Source: Flavobacterium sp. (GTDB lineage Bacteria > Bacteroidota > Bacteroidia > Chitinophagales > Chitinophagaceae). From it: a stretch of 63,988 nucleotides of DNA. Made by a program: the position numbers and the translations under genes. Positions 31,365 to 41,669 of the stretch are shown one piece after another. Below the pieces are notes generated by a model. That model ran no database searches, was not told the origin of the DNA, and saw nothing but the letters and a program-made list of their open reading frames with translations. The stretch covers positions 5,292 to 69,279 of the forward strand of contig JASGCX010000010.1 in NCBI GenBank assembly GCA_030053925.1. The letters run 5' to 3'. How positions within the stretch are numbered: the first letter of the stretch is position 1; each line of letters begins with the position of its first letter.

Positions 31365-32996
31365 ATGAGAAAGTTTTTTATTTATAGCCTACTGATGGCA
31401 TTTGTAGCTTGTCAGTCTAAAACAGAAGTAGATACCATTGTTCATAATGCAGTTATTTATACCGTAGATAGTGCCTTTACCATTACAGAAGCAATGGCGG
31501 TAAAAGATGGAAAAATTGTAGCTACTGGCAAAAATGACGATATCCTTAATCGCTTTGGTGCAAAAGAAACCATCAACGCACATGGCAAACCTGTGTATCC
31601 AGGATTTATAGATGCACATGCACACTTTTTAGGTTACGGGCAAAGCCTGTTTCAAGTAAATTTATTTGGCTGCAATACTTGGCATGAAGTAGTAAGCCGT
31701 GTGCAAGAATTTGCTGCAAAACACCCCGATGAACCTTGGATAAAAGGCCGTGGTTGGGATCAAAATAAATTTCCCAATAAGCAATATCCAACCAACCAAA
31801 AGTTAAATCAACTATTTCCAAATAAACCTGTGTTTTTAACCCGTGTAGATGGTCATGCTGCAATAGCCAATCAAAAAGCATTAGATATGGCAGGTGTTAA
31901 TGCAGGTGCTACTTTAACAGGTGGCCAAATTGAAATTAAGAATGGCAAACTATCTGGCATTTTAATAGATAATGCCACTACTTTAATAGAAAGTATTTTG
32001 CCAAAACCTACAAAAGCAGATTATGAGAAATGGTTGCTAGCAGCGCAAAACAATTGCTTTGCACAAGGGCTTACAACCCTTACAGATTGTGGTTTGATGT
32101 ATGATGATGTAGAAAAAATAGATGCTTTGCAAAAGGAAGGTAAATTAAACATGCGCTTGTTTGTAATGCTTACCGATGCCACAGATAATTACAAGCACTA
32201 CTTAGCAAAAGGGCCCTACAAAACAGATAAATTATTTGTAAATGGCTTTAAAGTATATGCTGATGGTGCTTTGGGTAGCTGTGGTGCTTGTTTGCTGCAG
32301 CCTTACACCGATAAGCCCAACTGGACTGGCTTTTTGCTAAATACAAAAGCGCATTATGATAGTGTTGCAGCTTTGCTTGTGAACACTAAGTTTCAAATGT
32401 GTACACATGCCATTGGCGATAGTGCCAATAGAGAAATTTTAACCATTTACAACAAATATCTAAAAGGCAAAAACAATAAGCGCTGGCGCATTGAACATGC
32501 ACAAGTTGTTAATGAGGCCGATTTTAATTTGTTTGGTAGTGCAACTGTAGTGCCATCGGTACAGCCTACACACGCAACTAGCGATATGTATTGGGCCACA
32601 GAACGCTTAGGTAACCACCGTATTAAAAGTGCTTACCCATACAAGCAATTGCTACAACAAAATGGTTGGCTGCCTTTAGGCACCGATTTTCCTGTAGAAG
32701 ATATTAGCCCTTTCAAAACATTTTTAGCATCTGTTTTTAGACAAGATGCAAAGCAATACCCTAATGGTGGTTTTCAAATGAGTAATGGTTTAACCAAAGA
32801 AGAAACCTTAAAAGGAATGACCATTTGGGCTGCAAAAGCAGGCTTTCTAGAGCATGAAATTGGTAGCTTAGAACTAGGTAAAAAGGCCGATTTTATAATG
32901 CTTGATAACGATATTATGAAAGCCAATGCAACTAATGTTTTGGCTATTAAGCCATTACTTACTGTTGTGGGTGGTAAAAAAGTATTTGGTAAATGA
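31365..32996 (+). CDS. YtcJ-like amidohydrolase (lipoprotein-type N-terminus)
   Basis: PGFIDAHAHFLGYG, RVDGHAAIAN, GTDFPVEDISPF. Confidence 0.87.
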   Translation: MRKFFIYSLLMAFVACQSKTEVDTIVHNAVIYTVDSAFTITEAMAVKDGKIVATGKNDDILNRFGAKETINAHGKPVYPGFIDAHAHFLGYGQSLFQVNLFGCNTWHEVVSRVQEFAAKHPDEPWIKGRGWDQNKFPNKQYPTNQKLNQLFPNKPVFLTRVDGHAAIANQKALDMAGVNAGATLTGGQIEIKNGKLSGILIDNATTLIESILPKPTKADYEKWLLAAQNNCFAQGLTTLTDCGLMYDDVEKIDALQKEGKLNMRLFVMLTDATDNYKHYLAKGPYKTDKLFVNGFKVYADGALGSCGACLLQPYTDKPNWTGFLLNTKAHYDSVAALLVNTKFQMCTHAIGDSANREILTIYNKYLKGKNNKRWRIEHAQVVNEADFNLFGSATVVPSVQPTHATSDMYWATERLGNHRIKSAYPYKQLLQQNGWLPLGTDFPVEDISPFKTFLASVFRQDAKQYPNGGFQMSNGLTKEETLKGMTIWAAKAGFLEHEIGSLELGKKADFIMLDNDIMKANATNVLAIKPLLTVVGGKKVFGK

Positions 32997-33270
32997 TATG
33001 CTTATGCGTATAAGCTAGCCCATTTTTTTGTGTGTAACCAACTTTAATGTACTGCTTGTATGTTATTATTTTTTTGCAAAAAAGTAGTATTACTTAACTG
33101 TAACGCAATAGCAGCATCAATTACAGGGTTTTATTGTTATATTGTTACCTAATATTTTAACAGAAAAGCATTTTTAAACTTGGTAGATAATGGTTTCGTA
33201 TTTATTTTCGCCGCTCGATTTTATAATCGAATAAACAATATTTGTTAACGCCACTAAATTTCTATTTAAC

Positions 33271-33738
33271 ATGGCAGTAAAAATGAGATTACAAAGACAC
33301 GGTAGCAAAAAACGCCCATTCTACTTTATAGTAATTGCCGATGGTCGTGCTCCGAGAGATGGTAAATTCATCCAAAAAATTGGTACTTACAATCCACTTA
33401 CAGTACCTGCTACAATTCAATTAGATCGTCAAAAAGCATTAGAATGGTTGCACAAAGGTGCTCAACCTACTGATACTGTTCGTCGTATCTTGTCTTTCAA
33501 AGGCGTATTGTTCTTGAAGCACTTACTACGTGGTGTAAAACTTGGTTTGTTTGATGATGCACAAGCGATGATTAAATTTCAAACTTGGCACGATGAACAC
33601 GAAACCAACATTATGCGTCGTAGCGATGCTCACAAAAAATCGCAAAAAGACCGCAAAAACGTACCCGTAGTGCGTAAAGTAGAAGCTGCTCCGGTTGCAG
33701 TTGCTACCGAAGTACCACAGGCTAGTGAAGAAGCATAA
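33271..33738 (+). CDS. rpsP: 30S ribosomal protein S16
   Basis: [39 protein letters not shown]. Confidence 0.97.
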   Translation: MAVKMRLQRHGSKKRPFYFIVIADGRAPRDGKFIQKIGTYNPLTVPATIQLDRQKALEWLHKGAQPTDTVRRILSFKGVLFLKHLLRGVKLGLFDDAQAMIKFQTWHDEHETNIMRRSDAHKKSQKDRKNVPVVRKVEAAPVAVATEVPQASEEA

Positions 33739-33753
33739 AATTTTTCACCGTCT

Positions 33754-33788
33754 AAAAAGGTTTCAATCTATTTGGTTGAAACCTTTTT
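33754..33788 (+). terminator. Terminator after rpsP
   Basis: AAAAAGGTTTCAA-loop-TTGAAACCTTTTT. Confidence 0.9.
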
Positions 33789-34108
33789 TAGTTTTATACA
33801 CAACCTGTTTTTTAGTGCAAAAAACAAAGCAACTAATTAGTTAAACAATATGTTGTAAAAACTTAGTTCCTCAACTTTTGCGTGATGTTGTCAATAAATT
33901 ATTTTACTACCAATACACTAGGGTGCATAAACAATTTTCCATTTTTTGCTCAATTTTTAAACGGTTGCCAACCTTCAAAAGATTGGCAAACATTGGCTCG
34001 CAGCAAAAAAAATGTATGCTCCATTACACTATAACAAATACCTCTGTATCTTGTTATAGTGTTACGTTGCATCTTTGCAACCAACCAAATACATAACACA
34101 ACTGCATG

Positions 34109-36157
34109 ATGGCTTACCAATATACCAATCAACTTATACACGAAACAAGCCCTTACTTGTTGCAACATGCCCATAATCCTGTAAACTGGATGCCTTGGAG
34201 CGAGCTTGCTTTGCAAAAAGCTAAGGAAGAAAATAAGCCTATTTTGGTGAGCATTGGTTATGCAGCTTGCCATTGGTGCCATGTAATGGAAAGAGAAAGT
34301 TTTGAAGATGAAGCCACTGCGCAAATTATGAATGAGTACTTCATTAATATTAAGATTGATAGAGAAGAGCGACCAGACCTAGATCATATTTACATGGATG
34401 CTGTTCAAGCTATTACAGGTAGTGGTGGTTGGCCGCTAAACGTGTTTTTAACGCCAGATTGTAAACCATTTTTTGGTGGTACATATTTCCCACCAGATAG
34501 GGCTTACAACAGAATGAGTTGGAAAGAAACTTTGCACGCTATTCATCAGTCGTACCAACAAAAGAAACACGAAATAGAAGCACAAGCAGATAACTTAATG
34601 AACCATTTGCTTAATGCCAATGCCTTTGGTATCACTAAAGTTGGTGAAGCACAAAAGCCATCCATTTTTACACAAGAAAACTTGGCTTTAATTGCTGATA
34701 ATATACTAAAGCAAGCAGATACAGAATGGGGTGGTTTTGGCAATGCGCCAAAATTTCCTCAAACATTTTCTATACAATATTTACTAAGGCATTATCACTT
34801 TACAAAAGATGAAACGGCTTTGCAACAAGCCTTACTAAGCTTAGATAAAATGATTTATGGCGGTATTTACGATCAGCTTGGCGGTGGCTTTGCTAGATAC
34901 AGTACAGATAGTAAATGGCTAGCACCGCATTTTGAGAAAATGCTGTACGATAATGCACTTTTGATTGGCGTGATGTCTGAAGCATTTCAAATAACCAACA
35001 ATAAACTTTACGCAGAAGTTATTGAACAAACTATTGGGTTTATTGAACGAGAAATGCTGCATACTAGTGGCGGCTTTTATAGCGCATTAGATGCCGATAG
35101 TGAAGGTGTAGAAGGCAAGTTTTATACGTGGACAAAAGCGGAGGTAGATGCCTTGTTGGGTAATGATAGTGCTTTGTATTGCGAATATTATAATGTAGTG
35201 CCAGAAGGCAATTGGGAACACGCAAATATTTTGTGGGTACAAGAACCACTACAAGATTTTGCAGAACGTAAAGTAATAGAAGCCCACGATTTAAAAGCAA
35301 TTATTCAGCGTTGTAATGCAAAATTATTTGCGCAGCGCAGTACAAAAATTCGCCCGCAGCTTGATGATAAAATATTGCTAGGTTGGAATACTTTAACTAT
35401 AACTGCTTTGTGCAAAGCTTATGCAGCAACAGGTGTAAACCGCTACAAACAGTTGGCACTAAATACTTATCATTTTCTTGTTAAAACTTTTCAAGCAAAT
35501 GATGGTTCGTTGTACCATACTTATAAAAATAACCAAGCAAAAATTCCTGCTTTTTTAGATGATTATGCTTACCTAATTCAAGCATGTATTCACTTACAAG
35601 AAGTAACTGGCGAATTTGTGTATGTAACAAAAGCAAAAAAACTAACCGAATATGTAGTTGAAAATTTTGTAGAAGTTGATACAGGCTTCTTTTACTATAC
35701 ACACCAGCATCAACAAGATGTAATTGTACGAAAGAAAGAAGTGTATGATGGAGCCGTACCCTCGGGCAATGCTATTATGGCCAATAATTTGCTTTATTTG
35801 GGTATTTTATTTAACAATCTTAATTGGCGCAACCATTCGTTAGATATTATCAATAATCTTGCAACTGCAATAATTAGATACCCTACTTCGTTTGGTGTGT
35901 GGGCAAGTGTGGTGCAAATACAAACAAATGGCATTAAGGAAATTGTAGCAACAGGCGCAGATGCTAAAAATTATCTAAAGCCGTTATTGCAAGTGTTTTT
36001 GCCAAATAAAATTATGCAAACTGCTATTTTTTTCGAGAACGGCTTTCCATTGCTTGAAGGCAAAGAATTTGCAAAAGAAACAACGTTTTACGCATGTGAA
36101 AATTATGCATGTAAAGAGCCTGTCAATAATTTTATCAATTTTTTACCAAAATTATAA
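34109..36157 (+). CDS. Thioredoxin domain-containing protein (YyaL/DUF255 family)
   Basis: [49 protein letters not shown]. Confidence 0.92.
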   Translation: MAYQYTNQLIHETSPYLLQHAHNPVNWMPWSELALQKAKEENKPILVSIGYAACHWCHVMERESFEDEATAQIMNEYFINIKIDREERPDLDHIYMDAVQAITGSGGWPLNVFLTPDCKPFFGGTYFPPDRAYNRMSWKETLHAIHQSYQQKKHEIEAQADNLMNHLLNANAFGITKVGEAQKPSIFTQENLALIADNILKQADTEWGGFGNAPKFPQTFSIQYLLRHYHFTKDETALQQALLSLDKMIYGGIYDQLGGGFARYSTDSKWLAPHFEKMLYDNALLIGVMSEAFQITNNKLYAEVIEQTIGFIEREMLHTSGGFYSALDADSEGVEGKFYTWTKAEVDALLGNDSALYCEYYNVVPEGNWEHANILWVQEPLQDFAERKVIEAHDLKAIIQRCNAKLFAQRSTKIRPQLDDKILLGWNTLTITALCKAYAATGVNRYKQLALNTYHFLVKTFQANDGSLYHTYKNNQAKIPAFLDDYAYLIQACIHLQEVTGEFVYVTKAKKLTEYVVENFVEVDTGFFYYTHQHQQDVIVRKKEVYDGAVPSGNAIMANNLLYLGILFNNLNWRNHSLDIINNLATAIIRYPTSFGVWASVVQIQTNGIKEIVATGADAKNYLKPLLQVFLPNKIMQTAIFFENGFPLLEGKEFAKETTFYACENYACKEPVNNFINFLPKL

Positions 36158-36378
36158 CACAGAAATAAGGACGCTATTGAAATATTTACTAGTTTGGCAG
36201 TTTCTAAGAGTATATCTTTGGAATTACCATAAAAAACATTACTGGTAAATAACCTTTAAAACAAGCGTACTGACAAATTTCTACTTTATAGTGTAAAAAA
36301 TATTGGCAACAAAATTCAAACTGGATTTTTTAACTGGGTTTTACCTATATATTTGTCATTACCTGTTAATAGTTTTTT

Positions 36379-37674
36379 ATGATGATAAACGGAAACAATC
36401 TTTTATTAATTGCTGTACTACTTATAGTATCTGCAAGTTGTTCTAACTCAGCGAACAAATCAAAAGGTGGTCCAGATGATGGCCAAGTAAGAGGTGTAGC
36501 ACCTTCTGCTAAACAAAGTATGAATTCGCCGTTTGGTATGGTGTATGTGCCGCCTGGTACATTTCACATGGGACCAAGTGACGAAGATATTAACTATACT
36601 TTCACAGCAAGAAATCGGCAGGTATCTATACCTGGTTTTTGGATGGACGCAACTGAAATTACCAACAATAAATACCGTCAGTTTATAATTTGGGTAAGAG
36701 ATTCTCTTGCTGCAAAAGAAATGGGGTATTATAGATCTGCACCTGGTGGTAATGGCGATTCTGCAATTGCAATCGATTGGGTAAAAGCTAGAAACATCAA
36801 GTATAATGCTTCTAATTTAGAAAAACTAGGCAATAAATTAATATTGGCACCAGATAACAGATTAAATGGTAAAGCTGATATTGATCCAGATAAACTAATA
36901 TACCATTCTGAGATTTTTGAATTAGCGGAAGCCGCTAAAAGAGAGAATGCTGGTGTAGCTCGTAAAAACTTCATCACACGAAAAGATACTAAAATTTATC
37001 CCGACACATTGGTTTGGATGAGAGATTTCTCATACTCTTACAACGAACCAATGACTAAGAGATATTTTGCGCACCCTTCTTTTGGAAATTATCCTGTTGT
37101 TGGTGTAACTTGGAAACAGGCAGTTGCTTTCTGTCATTGGAGAACTCATATACAAACTGACTATCTTGAAAGAAAGAAAATGGCTGTAGAAAGCGATTAT
37201 CGCTTGCCTAGTGAAGCTGAATGGGAATACGCAGCTAGAGGCGGTAGAACAAATTCTATGTATCCTTGGGGTAACTACTACTTAAGAAATAAGAAAGGCT
37301 GTTTGTTAGCAAACTTTAAACCAGGGCGTGGTAATTATGCCGAAGATGGCGGTTTATACACAGTTCGTGCCGATTCTTATAATGCAAATGACTACGGTTT
37401 ATATAATATGGCAGGCAATGTAGCAGAATGGACAAACTCTTACTTCAACGAAAGTTCATATAACATTATGTCTGAAATAAGCCCAGATGTGCGTTGGGAT
37501 GCCAAAGATTCTGATCCTCCAAGAATGAAACGTAAAGTAATTCGTGGTGGTAGCTGGAAAGATGTAGGCTATTTTTTACAAACTAGTACACGTGCTTTCG
37601 AGTATCAAGATTCAGCAAAATCATATATCGGTTTCCGTTGTGTAATTGATTTATCACCAAGAATGAAAAAATAA
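36379..37674 (+). CDS. gldK: Gliding motility / T9SS lipoprotein GldK
   Basis: Lipoprotein signal and formylglycine-generating-enzyme-like SUMF fold; followed by gldL, gldM, gldN. Confidence 0.9.
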   Translation: MMINGNNLLLIAVLLIVSASCSNSANKSKGGPDDGQVRGVAPSAKQSMNSPFGMVYVPPGTFHMGPSDEDINYTFTARNRQVSIPGFWMDATEITNNKYRQFIIWVRDSLAAKEMGYYRSAPGGNGDSAIAIDWVKARNIKYNASNLEKLGNKLILAPDNRLNGKADIDPDKLIYHSEIFELAEAAKRENAGVARKNFITRKDTKIYPDTLVWMRDFSYSYNEPMTKRYFAHPSFGNYPVVGVTWKQAVAFCHWRTHIQTDYLERKKMAVESDYRLPSEAEWEYAARGGRTNSMYPWGNYYLRNKKGCLLANFKPGRGNYAEDGGLYTVRADSYNANDYGLYNMAGNVAEWTNSYFNESSYNIMSEISPDVRWDAKDSDPPRMKRKVIRGGSWKDVGYFLQTSTRAFEYQDSAKSYIGFRCVIDLSPRMKK

Positions 37675-37811
37675 TAGAATCAATTAGTTTGCCTATTCAA
37701 ATTATTTCTAACCATCAATTTATTTAAAAATTAAACCGTAAAGCCATAAATATCACATTTATGGAAAGAAAATACCAATAACCATTTTATTAAAATATAA
37801 AAATAAAAATC

Positions 37812-38558
37812 ATGTCAGAAGGATTAACCAGTTTTCAAAATAAATTATTAAACTTTGTAGTTTGTGTTGGTGCAGCAATTGTAATTGTAGGTGCATTATT
37901 CAAAATCATGCACTATCCATGGTCCGAATATTTGTTACCTATTGGTCTTGTTACAGAAGCAGGTATTTTTTTAGTGTATGCGTTTTTACCACCACCAGAA
38001 TTGGGTAATGCGCCAGCGGTAGAAGTAGTAACTGGAAATCCAGCCCTAAAAAGTATGGAAAAGATGTTGGCCGATGCAGATATTACACCAGCTAACTTAG
38101 GTAAACTGAGTACGGGTTTTCAAAAATTGGGTAGTACCGTAGATAAAATAGGCGAAATTGGCGAGGTAGTTAAGTCTACTACCGATTTTGCAGCTAAATC
38201 TAAAGACGCAGCAACTGCATTTAGTAATGTTTCAGTTGCAGTTACAAAAGCTACCGATTCTTTAAATGCGTTTAGTGGTGCATCAGACTCTGCAAAACAA
38301 TTTCATGGTCAAGTACAAGTTTTAACTAAAAACTTGGCTTCTATTAATACAGTTTACGAATTAGAATTGCAAGAAAGTAACAATCACTTAAAAGCACTTA
38401 ATCAGTTTTACGGTAAGTTAGCACAAGCATCATCTGCAATGCAAACTAGCGTTGAAGATGCAATAAGAGCTAAAGAACAAATTTCTGCATTGGCAACTAA
38501 TTTAAGTAAGTTAAATCAAGTTTACGGCAACATGCTTACTGCAATGCAGGGCAGATAG
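37812..38558 (+). CDS. gldL: Gliding motility / T9SS motor protein GldL
   Basis: Two TM helices at N-terminus (IVGALFKIMHYPWSEYLLPIGLVTEAGIF); gene order. Confidence 0.92.
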   Translation: MSEGLTSFQNKLLNFVVCVGAAIVIVGALFKIMHYPWSEYLLPIGLVTEAGIFLVYAFLPPPELGNAPAVEVVTGNPALKSMEKMLADADITPANLGKLSTGFQKLGSTVDKIGEIGEVVKSTTDFAAKSKDAATAFSNVSVAVTKATDSLNAFSGASDSAKQFHGQVQVLTKNLASINTVYELELQESNNHLKALNQFYGKLAQASSAMQTSVEDAIRAKEQISALATNLSKLNQVYGNMLTAMQGR

Positions 38559-38613
38559 TTGTTGAACTTTGAGAACTTAACCTAATTTGTAAATTTAAAG
38601 TAATTAAAAAATT

Positions 38614-40155
38614 ATGTCTTTACCTAAAGAACCGAGGCAGAAGATGATTAACGTGATGTACTTGGTACTAACAGCTTTGTTAGCATTAAACGTATCATCT
38701 GAAATCTTGAACGCTTTTAAAACGGTTAATGAAAGTTTGATTAATTCAAATAAATCAATTGATGAAAAAAATCAAACCATTTTCAATTCATTTAAACAAG
38801 AATTAAATCAAGCAGAGAAAAAACAGATAGCGTCAATTTGGTTACCTAAAGCAGAACAGGCACAGAAATTGGCTGATGATATGATACAATATTTAGCTGG
38901 CTTACAACTTACATTGAAGCAAGACTCTAAATTAGAAATGGTTGATGGAAAAGAGAAATATAATGAAGATAATTTAGATGCAGCTACTAGATTATTTGTA
39001 GAACCTGGCAAAGCAAAAGGTGAAGAATTAAGACAAAAGCTTACAGAATTTAAAACTAAAATTTTAGCAATAGATACTGCTATTTTTAATGAGTTTAGTA
39101 CCACATTACCATTAAATTTATCAATTCCACAATCTTCAGATAATAAAATTGGTAAAGATGACTGGGCTTTTTCATATTTTCACATGACACCAACTATTGC
39201 TGCTATCACAATCTTGAGTAAATTTCAAAATGATGTAAAAAATAGTGAAGCACAAATAGTTGAATTTTGTCACAAAAAAGTAGGAGAAGTACAAATTAGA
39301 TACGATGCTTTTCAAGCACTTGTGGGTCAAAATGCAGAATATTTAATGCCAGGTGCCGAATTGAGAATTACTGGCGGTGTAGGTGCTTACAGTAAAGCAT
39401 CTTTACCTACAGTAACTATTGATGGTGCTATTGTTCCTTTAAATGCCGAAGGTGTTGCTGAATATAAAGCATCTGCGGGTAATCCTGGTACTTATTCTAA
39501 AAAAGTACGTGTTAGTTTTAAAGATCAAAATGGTAAAGTGCAAGTTTTAGAAAAAGAAGTTAAATACACTGTTGGTTCACCCACTGATATTACTGTAAGT
39601 GCAGATGCAGTTAAAGTGTTATACATTGGTGTGGCAAATCCAATTTCTATTACTGGCGGTGCCAAAGGTGCAGAGTCTATTACCGCTACTATAGATAATG
39701 GCTCTATAAGCGATAAAGGCAATGGTAAGTACGAAGCCAATGTAGAAACACCGGGCAAAGCAACTATAAGTGTATCCTCCGATGGTAAAACAACTCCCTT
39801 TAATTTTAAAGTAAAACGAATTCCTTCACCGCAACCAATGGTTGGTCAAAGTGCTGGTGGTTCAATTTCAGTTAATACATTCAAAGCACAAGTAGGTGTA
39901 AGAGCAGAGTTGATAGATTTTGTGTTTCAAGGTATTAAATATGATGTTACAAGCTTCTTATTGGTTGCTCAGGGTAAAGGTTTTCAAAGCGGTGAGTTTG
40001 CACAAAATAGAGGTGCTTATTTTACTCCCGAAGCCAAAGCAATTATAGAAAAATGTAAGGCTGGTTCTACAGTTGTGTTACAAGATATTATAGTATCTGG
40101 CCCAGATGGTTCAAGAAAATTAGATGGCGTTGTAGCCTTTAATCTTACACCTTAA
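38614..40155 (+). CDS. gldM: Gliding motility / T9SS motor protein GldM
   Basis: MSLPKEPRQKMINVMYLVLTALLALNVSSEILNAF N-terminus; gene order. Confidence 0.94.
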   Translation: MSLPKEPRQKMINVMYLVLTALLALNVSSEILNAFKTVNESLINSNKSIDEKNQTIFNSFKQELNQAEKKQIASIWLPKAEQAQKLADDMIQYLAGLQLTLKQDSKLEMVDGKEKYNEDNLDAATRLFVEPGKAKGEELRQKLTEFKTKILAIDTAIFNEFSTTLPLNLSIPQSSDNKIGKDDWAFSYFHMTPTIAAITILSKFQNDVKNSEAQIVEFCHKKVGEVQIRYDAFQALVGQNAEYLMPGAELRITGGVGAYSKASLPTVTIDGAIVPLNAEGVAEYKASAGNPGTYSKKVRVSFKDQNGKVQVLEKEVKYTVGSPTDITVSADAVKVLYIGVANPISITGGAKGAESITATIDNGSISDKGNGKYEANVETPGKATISVSSDGKTTPFNFKVKRIPSPQPMVGQSAGGSISVNTFKAQVGVRAELIDFVFQGIKYDVTSFLLVAQGKGFQSGEFAQNRGAYFTPEAKAIIEKCKAGSTVVLQDIIVSGPDGSRKLDGVVAFNLTP

Positions 40156-40165
40156 AATTAATTAT

Positions 40166-41323
40166 ATGTCTAATCGTCTTTTTTTAAGAGGTATAGTTTG
40201 TAGTGTTTTAGCAATAGTAGTTTTATGTACCAATGCTCAAACTAAGAAGAAGCCTGTGGCCAAAAAACCTACTACTACTACTAAAAAAAATCAAGTTGGA
40301 GGTGCTAAAAAGCAGACTACTAGCCCTGCTTCAAGAACTACAAGAGGTACAAAAAACCCTTTTGGTGAGCCTAGTAATACTAGTGCAGTAGATCCATTTG
40401 GTGCAAGTGCCTCAAGAGGAACTAATGAAAAACCAGATACTGCTAGAAAGCCAAAATTAACAGGTAAAGACGCACCTTTAGTTATTGTTAAAACAGCTAG
40501 TGGTAATCCTTTAACAGATTCCAATAAAGTGTCTTTACGTAACGATAATGCGGTAGAAGCTAACTTAATTAAAGATAGAGCACCTCTACCTTATGATTAT
40601 ATTCGTGAAGATGACGCTGTTTTTAAGCAAAGAATTTGGCGCATTATAGATGCTCGTGAAAAAATGAATCTACCATTTAAAAATACAATGGAAACGGATA
40701 ATGGTAGCCAATTATTTTTTGCAATCCTTTTTAAATCTGCTGCCGATGGTGGTGTAGTTGCTTTTGAAGATGAGCGCTTTACAACACCTTTTACCAAAGA
40801 GAAATTTAAAGAGCGTTTTTCTGGTGGTACAGATACGGTACCTGTTTACGGTGACTTAAATAACCCCGAATTGATTACTTCTAGAGAAGTACGTACACGA
40901 GAATTTCCTGTAGATTCTGTATATCGGTTTCAAATTAAAGAAGAAGTTTTATTTGATAAAGAAACGTCGAGACTGGTTACAAGAATATTGGGCGTTGCAC
41001 CAATGGGACCACAAATTTTACCTAATGGTAAAGTACTAGAAGGGCCACCAATTACTTATTTTTGGATTTATTACCCAGATATAAGAGCCACACTAGCAAA
41101 ATTTGAAGTGTATAATCCAAAAAATTATGGTAGTAGAATGTCTTGGGAAGATTTGTTTGAGGGAAGATTTTACAGTAGCTATATATTAAAATCTACAATG
41201 GACAATCCTCACAACCAATCCTTGGCTGATAAATACACTAAAAACAAGTTGTTTATGCTTTTAGAAGGCGAAGCAATTAAAGAGAAAATATTTAATTACG
41301 AACAAGATTTGTGGGCTTATTAA
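40166..41323 (+). CDS. gldN: Gliding motility / T9SS protein GldN
   Basis: IREDDAVFKQRIWRIIDAREKMNLPF; gene order after gldM. Confidence 0.92.
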   Translation: MSNRLFLRGIVCSVLAIVVLCTNAQTKKKPVAKKPTTTTKKNQVGGAKKQTTSPASRTTRGTKNPFGEPSNTSAVDPFGASASRGTNEKPDTARKPKLTGKDAPLVIVKTASGNPLTDSNKVSLRNDNAVEANLIKDRAPLPYDYIREDDAVFKQRIWRIIDAREKMNLPFKNTMETDNGSQLFFAILFKSAADGGVVAFEDERFTTPFTKEKFKERFSGGTDTVPVYGDLNNPELITSREVRTREFPVDSVYRFQIKEEVLFDKETSRLVTRILGVAPMGPQILPNGKVLEGPPITYFWIYYPDIRATLAKFEVYNPKNYGSRMSWEDLFEGRFYSSYILKSTMDNPHNQSLADKYTKNKLFMLLEGEAIKEKIFNYEQDLWAY

Positions 41324-41345
41324 TACTTGTATTTATAATAATCTA

Positions 41346-41378
41346 AAAAAAGGTGGTACATTTTGTACCACCTTTTTT
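41346..41378 (+). terminator. Terminator after gldN
   Basis: AAAAAAGGTGGTACA-loop-TGTACCACCTTTTTT. Confidence 0.9.
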
Positions 41379-41669
41379 GGGTGTAGCTTATTTTTTGATT
41401 TTGCGAACCCTTGCTCAAAATTTGTTAGAACTGTGGCACTAAAAAAATAATTGCCGAAATGTTTTTTTATTATTAAATAAACACGATATTCGCTTTGGTT
41501 TTTCATAGGATATTGGATTTTAAAACGGGGCTGGATTTTTATCCTGGCCCTTTTTTGTTTTATAAACTTTCTCGTAACTATTTTTCTGCGTAAAAGAGTA
41601 TGTAATTCTTTGCATGCACGCATCTTCTTTTGTGCAAACAGTTTATTTTACCCTCAAATTGGTGATTTT

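Noticed and set aside
41515-41570. ggggctggatttttatcctggccctttttt hairpin before the A2M gene as a second terminator
   Set aside because: The stem is imperfect and it follows an already strong gldN terminator; function uncertain.
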